Shown here piece after piece: positions 25,653 through 34,320 of a stretch of DNA of 50,532 bases. The stretch is from NCBI GenBank assembly GCA_945868305.1, contig CAMBKU010000011.1, positions 1 to 50,532 on the forward strand. Reading direction: 5' to 3'. The position numbers and the translations under genes were made by a program. Each line of letters starts with the position of its first letter. Positions within the stretch are counted from its first letter, which is position 1. This DNA comes from an uncultured Lachnospiraceae bacterium. GTDB lineage: Bacteria > Bacillota > Clostridia > Lachnospirales > Lachnospiraceae. The notes beneath the pieces were generated by a model. The model worked only from the letters and a program-made list of their open reading frames with translations. It was not told the origin of the DNA and searched no databases.

Positions 25653-28306
25653 TGGAACGCGGACTACGGAAAGAAGATTTGCTTATTTCAGAGGAAAAGC
25701 TGATTGACAGGAATCTGATACAGGAACTTCAGACGCGGTTCTGTGAGGCAAATGACCTGTATACGGTGTGCCTGGACAAGAACAGAAATTATATCGGGAA
25801 GCTTTATGGAACGGAAGAAGAACGGGAATATATAAAAGCGAAGGTACCGAAGGAGGTTTATGCAACACTTCTGGATAGATTATATACGACAGAGGTGGAG
25901 GATGTAGTAGAGGAGCCTCTTGGGGAAGAGGGACTAAAGCTTTGTGGAATCGTGATACGTCTGAATCGGAAGCCTGCCGCTGTATGGGTGGCATTTGCCG
26001 TGACAGAAAAAAAAGGAGCGATACCGGCGGATGTGCCGGAAAGTATGAAGGCGATTTCGGAAGATCGTTTTTATAAATCTGTACGCTTTTTAGCAACGCT
26101 GTCAAAACAATATTTCGCAGCAAAACTTGATGAAACCTTTGCACAGGAGGCTTCTTTGAGGAGCATTGAGGAAAAGGAGCGTGCGGAGGCGGAGTTAAAG
26201 CGAAATGAAGCGATGGCTTCTGTGGTACAGGAACTGGTCAGTGAGCAGAAGTTTACAGAGACAGCAGAGCATATCTTACGAGAAATCTGTGAATTTTTAA
26301 AGATAGGAAACGGATGCCTGCTCCGCATCAACAAAGAAGACCGGACGGTGGACATGATTTGTGAGTGGACAGCAGAAGGTTTAGAGCCAAAGATGTCGCG
26401 GGTAAAGAAGATACCGGAGGAAAGGATACCTTTCCTGACGGGAAAGCCTTTTATTATATCTTCAGACACACCGTTGCCGGCGCGTTTTGAGAAGGCGTTT
26501 TCTGAGGTTGGGGCGAGAGCGGCAATGACGTTTCCGATAGAAGTAAACGGCGAAGTTGGTATGTATTTGTGTTTTTATGAGACGGAAAGGGAACGTGTGT
26601 GGGAAACACAGGAAATCAAGTTTATAGGAGATGCAAAGCAGGTACTTCAAAGCATTTTAGCTAAACGTATTGCAAAAAATTCGCTGGCAAGTTCCTATGC
26701 TTCGCTGGAAGCAATACTTGAAAACGTAGGATGCGGTATCTATGTGAAAGACCCGATTACACGAAAGATTCTTTATACAAACCAGCAGTTCCATGAGATG
26801 TTCAAGGCGAAAAAAGATGTGGAAGAATTTGAACTTCTTCTGGAGGAGCAGTATACCGGAAATCCGATGGGAAAGAGCACCGAGGTTTATTCGGATATAG
26901 AAAACCGTTATTATGACATCTGTTATACACAGATTAACTGGGTGGATGGACGGTCGGTTATGCTGTGTACCATTTATGATGTCACGGACAAAAAAATATC
27001 TCAGCAGAAAATTGAGCGTCAGGCAAGCAACGATTTTCTTACCGGTTTATATAACAGAATGCGCTGTGAGCAGGATCTGACAGAATATATTGAAAGAACA
27101 AAGATGGCAGGCGGACAGGGCGCACTTTTATATATTGATCTGGATGATTTTAAGCATATTAACGATGGACTGGGGCATCAGTACGGGGATGTGCTCCTAA
27201 AAGCAATTTCCCACAGTCTGCAGCGGGTATCCGGTATTGAGACAACCTGTTACCGGATGGGTGGTGATGAATTTATCATTATCGTTTCCCACTATCATTA
27301 CAATATGCTAAATCAGATATTGGAGGATATCCGTGCTATCTTTACAAAGCCGTGGTTTTTGAAGGGAGCAGATTATTACTGTTCCATGAGCATGGGGATT
27401 GTGCGGTTCCCGGCGGACGGAGATACGGTACAGGAACTGATAAAAAAAGCAGATATTGCTTTGTATGAGGCCAAAAAAAGCGGAAAGAACCGGATTGAGT
27501 ATTATAACGACAATGTAGAATCAACGTCGATTAAGCGTTTGGAAATGGAAAAAAATATGCATGATGCGGCACTGGATTCCTGTCGGGAGTTCGAGGTTTA
27601 CTATCAACCGATTGTGGATATTTCAAAGCCGGGAGCTCCATGTTCCGGGGCGGAGGCACTGATTCGGTGGAACTCGCAGAAAATGGGATTTATATCGCCG
27701 TCGGAATTTATCCCGTTAGCAGAGTATCTGGGGTTAATCAATCCCATTGGAGATTTTGTGCTGGAGGAAGCCTGCAAGCGCTGCAAATATTGGAATGACA
27801 TGGGACATCCGGAGTACAGGATCAATGTAAATCTTTCCGTTGTCCAGCTTCTACAGAATGATATGGTGGAACGTATTCGAAAAGTTTTAAGGGAAACGAA
27901 GTTAAAGCCGACGAATCTGACGCTTGAAGTAACCGAAAGCCTTGCTATCAATGATATGACGCGAATGAAACGGGTGCTTGCGCAGATTAAGCAGCTTGGT
28001 GTATGGGTGGCGTTAGATGATTTTGGAACAGGCTATTCTTCTTTGAATCATATCAGAGAGCTGCCGATAGATGTCATAAAGATTGACCGTTGCTTTGTTG
28101 TGGATATCGGGAAAGATGATTATTCCGAAGTTTTTGTGAAAATGGTATCAGAGCTTGCGGATACCATCGGTGTGCGTATGTGTGTGGAAGGTGTGGAAAA
28201 AGATGAACAGCTTGATAAGCTGAAAAAAATGAAAGTGCAGTATATTCAGGGCTTTTATTACGGGCGACCGATGCGTGCAGTTGACTTCGAGGATAAATAT
28301 TTATAA
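25652..28306 (+). CDS. GAF-PAS-GGDEF-EAL cyclic-di-GMP enzyme
   Basis: This soluble protein of 884 residues has a helical N-terminus, a GAF-like domain (about 195-345), a PAS domain (about 345-450), GGDEF (intact at about 537-541) and EAL (about 640-880). All EAL catalytic motifs are intact: EALIRW, NVNLS, LEVTES, DDFGTGYS, IKID, EGVE and QGFYYGRP. GGDEF is intact but the RxxD inhibitory site upstream is absent. It may both make and degrade c-di-GMP, controlled by the sensor domains. ATG 25652 is 7 nt after AGGAGGGGG. Confidence 0.9.
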   Translation: MERGLRKEDLLISEEKLIDRNLIQELQTRFCEANDLYTVCLDKNRNYIGKLYGTEEEREYIKAKVPKEVYATLLDRLYTTEVEDVVEEPLGEEGLKLCGIVIRLNRKPAAVWVAFAVTEKKGAIPADVPESMKAISEDRFYKSVRFLATLSKQYFAAKLDETFAQEASLRSIEEKERAEAELKRNEAMASVVQELVSEQKFTETAEHILREICEFLKIGNGCLLRINKEDRTVDMICEWTAEGLEPKMSRVKKIPEERIPFLTGKPFIISSDTPLPARFEKAFSEVGARAAMTFPIEVNGEVGMYLCFYETERERVWETQEIKFIGDAKQVLQSILAKRIAKNSLASSYASLEAILENVGCGIYVKDPITRKILYTNQQFHEMFKAKKDVEEFELLLEEQYTGNPMGKSTEVYSDIENRYYDICYTQINWVDGRSVMLCTIYDVTDKKISQQKIERQASNDFLTGLYNRMRCEQDLTEYIERTKMAGGQGALLYIDLDDFKHINDGLGHQYGDVLLKAISHSLQRVSGIETTCYRMGGDEFIIIVSHYHYNMLNQILEDIRAIFTKPWFLKGADYYCSMSMGIVRFPADGDTVQELIKKADIALYEAKKSGKNRIEYYNDNVESTSIKRLEMEKNMHDAALDSCREFEVYYQPIVDISKPGAPCSGAEALIRWNSQKMGFISPSEFIPLAEYLGLINPIGDFVLEEACKRCKYWNDMGHPEYRINVNLSVVQLLQNDMVERIRKVLRETKLKPTNLTLEVTESLAINDMTRMKRVLAQIKQLGVWVALDDFGTGYSSLNHIRELPIDVIKIDRCFVVDIGKDDYSEVFVKMVSELADTIGVRMCVEGVEKDEQLDKLKKMKVQYIQGFYYGRPMRAVDFEDKYL

Positions 28307-28335
28307 TTAGGGTACTATTTTGGAAAAATGGAGAA

Positions 28336-28385
28336 AAAACAGGAAGATTTGTCGTGGTTACACGTCAGAATCCTCCTGTTTTTTT
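28336..28385. terminator. Bidirectional terminator between the GGDEF-EAL gene and xth
   Basis: AACAGGA (28338-28344) pairs with TCCTGTT (28374-28380), then GATT/AATC and CGTG/CACG extend the stem. A-run before and T-run after serve both strands. Confidence 0.8.
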
Positions 28386-28399
28386 CATGGTTCAAATGA

Positions 28400-29155
28400 T
28401 CAAATGGCAATATCCAGTTCCACAGGGCAGTGGTCGGAGCCAATAATGTCGGTTAAGATTTTTGCATCCGTAAGCTGATTGTTCAGGCATTCGGAAGTAA
28501 GAAAATAGTCAATCCGCCATCCGGCATTTTTCTCACGCGCTTTAAAACGGTAGGACCACCAGGAGTAAATTCCTTCTTTATCCGGATAGAAATAGCGGAA
28601 TGTATCGGTAAATCCGCTGTCCAAAAGAATCGAGAATTTTTCTCTTTCTTCATCGGTAAAACCGGCATTCTTTCGATTCGTCTTTGGATTTTTCAAGTCA
28701 ATCTCCTTATGGGCAACGTTTAGGTCACCGCATAAAATAACAGGTTTTTGCGTTTCCAGATTCTTTAAGTAGGTGCGAAAATCGTCTTCCCATTGCATAC
28801 GGTAGGAGAGTCGTTTTAATTCATTCTGGGAATTAGGAGTATAACAGGTGACAAAATAGAAGTTATCGTATTCCAGAGTAATCACACGCCCTTCTGTGTC
28901 ATGTTCGGCAATGTCCATGCCGTACCGGACAGACAGAGGTTCTTTCTTTGTGAAAATGGCAGTACCGGAATAGCCCTTTTTTTCAGCGTAATTCCAATAT
29001 TGATAATAACCTGGAAGTTCCAGTTCGATTTGCCCTTCCTGCAGCTTTGTCTCTTGTATACAGAATATATCTGCATCTATTTTTTTGAAAAAATCCAGAA
29101 ATCCTTTTCCAGTGCAGGCGCGCAGCCCGTTTACGTTCCAAGAAATAAATTTCAT
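28400..29155 (-). CDS. xth: Exodeoxyribonuclease III
   Basis: This 251-residue AP endonuclease/3'-5' exonuclease repairs abasic DNA. Family motifs are complete: [10 protein letters not shown] at the N-terminus, QETKLQ (metal Glu), GDLNVAH (catalytic Asp, Asn) and GSDHCPV (Asp-His) at the C-terminus. It is transcribed alone from a promoter at 29199-29227, with AAGGAGG before its ATG. Confidence 0.93.
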   Translation of the reverse strand: MKFISWNVNGLRACTGKGFLDFFKKIDADIFCIQETKLQEGQIELELPGYYQYWNYAEKKGYSGTAIFTKKEPLSVRYGMDIAEHDTEGRVITLEYDNFYFVTCYTPNSQNELKRLSYRMQWEDDFRTYLKNLETQKPVILCGDLNVAHKEIDLKNPKTNRKNAGFTDEEREKFSILLDSGFTDTFRYFYPDKEGIYSWWSYRFKAREKNAGWRIDYFLTSECLNNQLTDAKILTDIIGSDHCPVELDIAI

Positions 29156-29198
29156 AGTGCCTCCTTATTTCGTTTCATTCCATATGTTTTCCTGGTCT

Positions 29199-29227
29199 AT
29201 TATAAAGGATATTGTCTGTTTGTTCAA
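29199..29227 (-). promoter_or_regulatory. Promoter of xth (minus strand)
   Basis: On the minus strand TTGAAC (29222-29227), 17 bp and TATAAT (29199-29204). It lies back to back with the promoter at 29229. Confidence 0.7.
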
Positions 29228-29228
29228 T

Positions 29229-29257
29229 TTGATTTTCTGGTTGTTTCGTAGTATAGT
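29229..29257 (+). promoter_or_regulatory. Promoter of the small-gene/CBS/HAD operon
   Basis: TTGATT (29229-29234), 17 bp and TATAGT (29252-29257). Only one base separates its -35 from the divergent -35 of xth. Confidence 0.65.
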
Positions 29258-29279
29258 ATATATGTTGGAGGAATGTAAC

Positions 29280-29546
29280 ATGGAACGTGTAGAAGATATT
29301 GAGCTATGTAGGATTGCAGATGCAAAGGTGAAAGAAAAAGTGATGTTTTTATTGATACGTCACAGAGTTCCCTATGCGGAGCGGTGGGATGAGGTGCCGC
29401 TGTTAAAAAGAGGAAAATACCATGGGGCAAAGGAGGTCTGTGTGGTATTGACACATCCGGAACACCGGAAGGAAGCAATTGAGATTATACAGGGTATGGA
29501 TAAAGAGATTCAAAGCCAGATTATCCTGCCGGAGGATGAGAAATAG
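29280..29546 (+). CDS. Small conserved-looking protein of unknown function
   Basis: This 88-residue soluble protein begins MERVEDIELCRIADAKVKE. Its pattern of short strands and helices (MFLLIRHRVPYAERW, KEVCVVLTHPEHRKEA) suggests a small ferredoxin-like alpha/beta fold. I do not recognise the family. ATG 29280 follows GGAGG by about 7 nt; longer upstream readings run into the promoter. It leads an operon with a 49-residue gene, a CBS protein and a HAD phosphatase. Confidence 0.7.
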   Translation: MERVEDIELCRIADAKVKEKVMFLLIRHRVPYAERWDEVPLLKRGKYHGAKEVCVVLTHPEHRKEAIEIIQGMDKEIQSQIILPEDEK

Positions 29547-29564
29547 AGAAAGTGGGGAAACAGA

Positions 29565-29714
29565 ATGAAGAAAGCTGAAATCAGTAAAGCACTTGAAGTA
29601 TTAAATAAGATTAAAGAACAGAAGCTGGATATCCGTTTTGATGATATGACGGTGGACAAGACGGTCGCACTTGCCATAGAAGCGTTAGTCATGCAGTATG
29701 ATAAAGCGGATTAG
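29565..29714 (+). CDS. 49-residue helical protein of unknown function
   Basis: A small gene with ATG at 29565 and TAG at 29712-29714. The protein begins MKKAEISKALEVLNKIKEQK and ends VMQYDKAD; it is mostly amphipathic helix, charged, without signal peptide. A GGGG-type ribosome site lies about 6 nt upstream, and it fits between two genes with short gaps, which supports it being real. Confidence 0.6.
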   Translation: MKKAEISKALEVLNKIKEQKLDIRFDDMTVDKTVALAIEALVMQYDKAD

Positions 29715-29744
29715 AATTTATAGAGTCGATTAAGGAATGGAAAT

Positions 29745-30155
29745 ATGAACATAGTAATGTTACTCAGACCTAAAAGCGAGGTCGCATATATTTACGACGA
29801 TAATTCGGTGCGTCAGGGACTCGAGAAGATGCATACTCACGGTTATACGGCAATTCCGGTCATTGATCGGGAGGGCGGCTATGTGGGGACCGTCAGCGAA
29901 GGAGATTTTCTCTGGCATATGCTGGCACATGGAACGGCGGATATGCATGCTCAGGAGGCATATCGAATTACCGATATTTTAAGAAAAGGCTGGAACGGGC
30001 CGGTCAAGATAGATGAAACAATGGACGAGCTGTTGCTTCGTGTCATGGATCAGAATTTTGTCCCGGTGGTGGATGACCGGATGCGTTTTATGGGAATCAT
30101 TACGCGGAAAGATGTCATCAAATATTTTCATAGTCAAAGGAAAAAGGATGAATGA
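29745..30155 (+). CDS. CBS-domain pair protein
   Basis: This 136-residue protein consists of two CBS repeats (about 8-60 and 70-130; TAIPVIDREGGYVGTVSEGDFL and FVPVVDDRMRFMGIITRKDV). Stand-alone CBS pairs bind adenine nucleotides and act as energy or ligand sensors. The partner is unknown. It overlaps the HAD gene by 4 nt (ATGA), suggesting coupled expression. Confidence 0.85.
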   Translation: MNIVMLLRPKSEVAYIYDDNSVRQGLEKMHTHGYTAIPVIDREGGYVGTVSEGDFLWHMLAHGTADMHAQEAYRITDILRKGWNGPVKIDETMDELLLRVMDQNFVPVVDDRMRFMGIITRKDVIKYFHSQRKKDE

Positions 30156-30811
30156 TAAAAGCAGTTATTTTTGATATGGACGGAGTTCTTATTGATACCG
30201 AAAAGCATCTTGTACGCTGTTGGTGTGAGGCGGCACAGGAATTTGGCTTTCCTATGACAAGAGAAGATGGTCTGCGTTTGCGGAGTTTGGCGGCAAAATA
30301 TGCAGAACCGCTGTTGCAGGAGAGATTCGGGGTGGATTTTGATTATGAAAAGGTTAGAAGTCGTAGAAAACAGTTGATGAACGAGACATTAGCAGCACAG
30401 GGCATAGAAAAAAAGCCTGGTGCAGAGGAACTATTAAGTTTCCTGCGTGAACATGGGATTAAGACTGCGGTGGCGACAGCGACAGACGAGGAAAGAGCCG
30501 GGCGCTATTTAAAGGAGATTGGAATTTTTTATCAGTTTGATGAAATTGTCTGTGCCACTATGGTAGAAAATGGCAAGCCTAAGCCGGATATTTATCTTTA
30601 CGCCTGTGAGAAAATCGGTGAAAAGCCGGAAGACTGCATAGCGGTAGAGGATTCACCAAACGGTCTTCGGGCGGCTTTGGATGCAGGCTTAAAGGCTGTT
30701 ATGGTGCCGGATCTCACGCAGCCGGAGGAAGATATAAAAAAAGAGCTTTTTGCCGTGGCAGATTCCCTGCAGGATATCATTCCCGTTATCAAACGGGAAA
30801 ATCAGATTTAA
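30152..30811 (+). CDS. HAD-superfamily phosphatase/phosphoglucomutase-like
   Basis: This 219-residue HAD hydrolase has motif I DMDGVLIDTE (nucleophile and acid Asp), motif II in TAVATATDEE, Lys in ENGKPKPDIY and motif IV EDSPNGLRAA. The helical cap is of the beta-phosphoglucomutase type. The substrate cannot be read from sequence. Its last four bases overlap the end of the convergent azlD. Confidence 0.85.
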   Translation: MIKAVIFDMDGVLIDTEKHLVRCWCEAAQEFGFPMTREDGLRLRSLAAKYAEPLLQERFGVDFDYEKVRSRRKQLMNETLAAQGIEKKPGAEELLSFLREHGIKTAVATATDEERAGRYLKEIGIFYQFDEIVCATMVENGKPKPDIYLYACEKIGEKPEDCIAVEDSPNGLRAALDAGLKAVMVPDLTQPEEDIKKELFAVADSLQDIIPVIKRENQI

Positions 30812-31119
30812 CATAAAAACAGTTCTAAAATGAATACAATCATACAGGATAATACAGCAACCTGAAACAGGCTGCGTCCCGACCAGGCGAGCAGGATGCC
30901 GACGATAAGTGCTGCCCAGGCAGAGTAAATGCTTCCGGTGGCATCCAAAATGGCAGGAAATGTCATGACGGCCAGTGTTACATAAGGGACGTAGTATAAA
31001 AAGGAGCGTATTGTCCTGTTTTTTATTTCTTTGCGGATCAGTGTCAAAGGCAGTACCCGAATCAGGTAAGTGACAAGTGCCATGACACCGATATAGAGAT
31101 ATACGTTAGTGTTCATCAT
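30808..31119 (-). CDS. azlD: Branched-chain amino acid exporter subunit AzlD
   Basis: This 103-residue protein has three to four membrane helices and the family motif VMALVTYLIRVLPL. With AzlC it exports branched-chain amino acids. The start at 31119 is 6 nt from a GGAGG; the longer frame to 31164 lies inside azlC. It overlaps azlC by 14 nt. Confidence 0.85.
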   Translation of the reverse strand: MMNTNVYLYIGVMALVTYLIRVLPLTLIRKEIKNRTIRSFLYYVPYVTLAVMTFPAILDATGSIYSAWAALIVGILLAWSGRSLFQVAVLSCMIVFILELFLC

Positions 31120-31828
31120 TTGTTTCCTCCTTGACTGGGAATAATATGGCAGCGGCTCCGGCAATCAGAACTGTAAGTAAAATAATGCGGATGCCGGAAG
31201 AAATATCTTTTAATACCGGAAGTCTGGAAAAGGCATAGCTTGCAGCCATGGAGATTGCCACGAGTCCCGCAATGATTTTACTTTTTCGCGCCGGAGGGAT
31301 GATGATGGCAAGAAACATACCATAAAGTCCTACGCTTAAAGCGTTTACGATGTTGGTCGCAAGAACATTCCCCATGATACAGCCAAGCAGCGTGCCAAGT
31401 GCCCAGCCAGGGCCGCCAAGTGTGATCATGCCGTAGGTGTAAAAGGGGTTTAAGTAACCCGGACGGGCGACAGAAAGCCCGAAATATTCATCTGTAATAT
31501 AAAAGCCAAGAATCAGCCGATGGATAATGGAGGTGTCCGGTGACAATTTCTGGCTTAGGGCGCAGGACATCAAAAGATATCTGGCATTTGCAATAAGCTC
31601 CATTACGGCGACTTCAAAAAGGCCTGCACCAGCAGCAATCAGCGTGAAGCCTGCAAATTCTCCGGCAGAGGCATTGATTAACATACTGGTAAGCATGGAC
31701 TGAAATGCTGTAAAGCCAGCATTTTTAGCGGCAATTCCCAGAGTAAATGAAACGGCAAAATAGCCTAAAGCAATGGGGATACCGTCGCGCAGCCCTTTTT
31801 TGTACCAGGTCATATTTGATTCTATCAT
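31106..31828 (-). CDS. azlC: Branched-chain amino acid exporter subunit AzlC
   Basis: This permease of about 240 residues has multiple membrane helices and the AzlC signature GIPIALGYFAVSFTLGIAAK. It pairs with AzlD as a two-subunit exporter. ATG 31828 is about 11 nt from GGAG; a TTG at 31837 is closer but only 2 nt from it, so the start is not certain. Confidence 0.87.
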   Translation of the reverse strand: MIESNMTWYKKGLRDGIPIALGYFAVSFTLGIAAKNAGFTAFQSMLTSMLINASAGEFAGFTLIAAGAGLFEVAVMELIANARYLLMSCALSQKLSPDTSIIHRLILGFYITDEYFGLSVARPGYLNPFYTYGMITLGGPGWALGTLLGCIMGNVLATNIVNALSVGLYGMFLAIIIPPARKSKIIAGLVAISMAASYAFSRLPVLKDISSGIRIILLTVLIAGAAAILFPVKEETNDEH

Positions 31829-31892
31829 TTCAATCAATTCTCCTTAGTAGTTTATTACCTGTCATTACATAACAGATATTGTAACGGTTTTC

Positions 31893-31921
31893 TTGAAATT
31901 CGTCCAGTGAATATTTATAAT
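31893..31921 (+). promoter_or_regulatory. Promoter of the LRR-VWA-MoxR operon
   Basis: TTGAAA (31893-31898), 17 bp and a perfect TATAAT (31916-31921). Because the -10 covers an ATG at 31920, that ATG cannot be the translation start of the downstream gene. Confidence 0.8.
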
Positions 31922-31973
31922 GGCAATAGAACCAGGAAGGAACAAAAACACGAGGACAGGAAGGAAGAAAAAC

Positions 31974-32981
31974 GTGACGGGAAGATACCGTTTTTTATGG
32001 CAGAAAACAAAAGAGGGAAATGCGAAACTGCTTAGGGCATACGGGGAGACACCGGAGGTCGTTTTGCCGGAGCAGATAGCCGGATGCCCCTTAACGGACA
32101 TTGGAGCATACTGTTTTTCGGAGGCGGAGCATCTGCCGAGAGAGAATGTGCTGGAAACAGAGGTATTCCTGGATGAAGAAGGAAAATTTTCAGATAGGGA
32201 TGCTGGGAGAAATCCCCTGGCGGTACTGGCGGGAGATTACCCGGAGTGTATTCTCTTGCCGGATAGTATAAAAAAAGTCGGAAATCTTTCCTTTTATAAC
32301 TGTAGAAAATTAAAGAGTTTGAAAATAGGAAAAGAACTTGTGGAAATCGGCAGTGATGCTTTTATGAATTGCCGGAATTTAAGAGAACTTTTTGTATCCT
32401 GTGATGTGAGGGATAGAACCGGATTAAAACAAATTCTTGCGCAGATTTCCTGGGGGATTACTGTAGTGTTCCAAAAGAGGGATACGGTTTTTGCGAAGGT
32501 GTTTTACCCGGAGTACCAGGAGGTTTATGACGAGATTGCTCCGGCTCATATTTTTGGACGGAATATTGAAGGTGAAGGTTTTCGAGCAAGACAGAGTTTT
32601 AAGGAGGGCGCCATTGATTTGGCACAGTATGATCTCATTTTTCCGAGAGCCTGTGTAGAGGAAAATGAAGACACACTGCTTGCGCTTGCAGTGGCAAGGC
32701 TTTCCTATCCCGTGGATTTAAAAAGCGAACCGAGACAGCTTTATGAAACTTATATGAAGGAACACAGTGGTCATCTGGCGAAAAAAGAGATAAGGGAAAA
32801 AAATCTCTCATCGTTGTGTTTTCTCTGTGAGAATCGTTATCTTACCGGAGCGGCGCTTGATGAAACTGTTACGCTGGCAGCAGAAGCGGGATGGGTGGAA
32901 GGAGCGGCAAGCCTGCTGAAATGGAAAAAGGAATATGACACGAAGGAAAAGAAAGACCGCTACGCCTTCGATGATTTTTAG
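31974..32981 (+). CDS. Leucine-rich-repeat (BspA/LRR_5-type) cytoplasmic protein
   Basis: This 335-residue protein has at least two to three LRR_5 repeats (CILLPDSIKKVGNLSFYNC, LKSLKIGKELVEIGSDAF) in its first half; the second half is a helical domain I do not recognise. There is no signal peptide. The GTG start at 31974 is 6 nt after AGGAAGGAAG, and the promoter -10 excludes the ATG at 31920. It is first in an operon with a VWA protein and a MoxR ATPase and may be their substrate- or partner-binding component. Confidence 0.75.
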   Translation: MTGRYRFLWQKTKEGNAKLLRAYGETPEVVLPEQIAGCPLTDIGAYCFSEAEHLPRENVLETEVFLDEEGKFSDRDAGRNPLAVLAGDYPECILLPDSIKKVGNLSFYNCRKLKSLKIGKELVEIGSDAFMNCRNLRELFVSCDVRDRTGLKQILAQISWGITVVFQKRDTVFAKVFYPEYQEVYDEIAPAHIFGRNIEGEGFRARQSFKEGAIDLAQYDLIFPRACVEENEDTLLALAVARLSYPVDLKSEPRQLYETYMKEHSGHLAKKEIREKNLSSLCFLCENRYLTGAALDETVTLAAEAGWVEGAASLLKWKKEYDTKEKKDRYAFDDF

Positions 32982-32993
32982 AAAGGGAAATGC

Positions 32994-34307
32994 ATGGCAC
33001 ATATAGAAACACAGAGTGAGTGGGAAGCGAGAATGTCAGAAAAGATTTTAGGGTTCGTGCGAAACGAAGTCTGTCTTGATTTACGTTTTTTACAGGTGGC
33101 ATTATCTGCGCTTATACCGAAACCGGAGGAAGGACTGGCTGCATTTGCCACAGATGGGAGATATCTTTCTTTTTCGCCGGAGTGGGTGATAAGAGTGTTT
33201 CGGCATAACGCACCATATCTGGATCGGGCATATCTGCATACCGTTTTGCACTGCATTTTTTCTCATCCGTGGATAGGTGGAAACCGGGACAGGCTGCTTT
33301 ACGGTCTGGCCTGTGATATTGCGGTGGAATATACGATTGATGGAATGGGAAAGCCCTGCACGAAGCGCGCGTTAAGCTATTTACGGCAGCAGTTTTATGA
33401 AAAAATCCGGGAAGAAAGGAAAGGAATTTCGGCGGCAGTTATCTATCGTATGCTACTTTCCGAGGATGCAGAAAAAATCAATGCTCTCCGGATGGAATTT
33501 TATACGGATGACCACAGATATTGGCCGAAGGAGAAAAAACTGACTGCTGGGGAAAGCGAGAATCAAAAAAAGTGGAATAAGATAGCAAGACAGACAGAAA
33601 TGGAGGAAAAGCGCCGTGGAGATGAGACGAAGGAAGGAGAGGAAATCCTTGCCGCTCAGCTAAAAGTAGAGAGAAGCCGCCGCAGCTACCGGGAGTTTTT
33701 ACAGAAATTTTCCGTGTTGCGTGAGGAAGTCAAATGCGATCCGGACGAATTCGATTTAAATTATTATACCTATGGGCTTAGAGTGTATCAGAATATGCCA
33801 CTGATAGAGCCGCTAGAGAGTCGTGAGGTGAAAAAAATACAGGAATTTGTCGTGGTACTGGATACCAGTTATTCCACAAACGGAGAACTGGTAAAAAATT
33901 TTTTGAAGGAGACTTTTGCGGTGCTTTCGGAGCAGGACAGCTTTTTTTCTCATTGTAAGATGCATATTATACAGTGTGATGAGAAGGTCAGAAGTGACGA
34001 GGAAGTAACAAGTCCTGAGGAATTAAAGCAGCTCCTCAACCGATTTACCATTGTGGGTGGTGGGGGAACGGATTTCCGCCCGGCATTTTCATATGTGGAT
34101 GAACTGGTAAAAAGCGGAGTATTAAAGAATTTAAAAGGACTTTTATATTTTACTGACGGAAAGGGGATTTATCCGAAAAAGAAACCTGCCTATCAGACGG
34201 CATTTCTGTTTTTGGAGGAGTATGATGATGCGTCAGTTCCGGCGTGGGCGATGCGGCTTTTGCTGGAGCCTGAGGAATTTTTGCAGACAAAAGCGGTAAA
34301 GGAATAG
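32994..34307 (+). CDS. VWA-like protein with DUF2201-type N-terminal domain
   Basis: This 437-residue soluble protein has an N-terminal metallopeptidase-like region (about 20-150) and a C-terminal VWA-like domain (about 285-430). The metal-dependent adhesion site is intact: DTSYS (Asp290), Thr359 in GGGGTDF and Asp388 in FTDGKG. In the N-terminal domain the expected HExxH reads HTVLH (His82, Thr83, His86), with His91 behind it, so the catalytic Glu is missing. Such VWA proteins work with MoxR ATPases, and the next gene encodes one. Confidence 0.85.
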   Translation: MAHIETQSEWEARMSEKILGFVRNEVCLDLRFLQVALSALIPKPEEGLAAFATDGRYLSFSPEWVIRVFRHNAPYLDRAYLHTVLHCIFSHPWIGGNRDRLLYGLACDIAVEYTIDGMGKPCTKRALSYLRQQFYEKIREERKGISAAVIYRMLLSEDAEKINALRMEFYTDDHRYWPKEKKLTAGESENQKKWNKIARQTEMEEKRRGDETKEGEEILAAQLKVERSRRSYREFLQKFSVLREEVKCDPDEFDLNYYTYGLRVYQNMPLIEPLESREVKKIQEFVVVLDTSYSTNGELVKNFLKETFAVLSEQDSFFSHCKMHIIQCDEKVRSDEEVTSPEELKQLLNRFTIVGGGGTDFRPAFSYVDELVKSGVLKNLKGLLYFTDGKGIYPKKKPAYQTAFLFLEEYDDASVPAWAMRLLLEPEEFLQTKAVKE

Positions 34308-34320
34308 ATAGGAGACAGAT

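Noticed and set aside
31920-31973. ATG start for the LRR protein
   Set aside because: It lies within the TATAAT of a strong promoter and has no ribosome site; the GTG at 31974 fits better.
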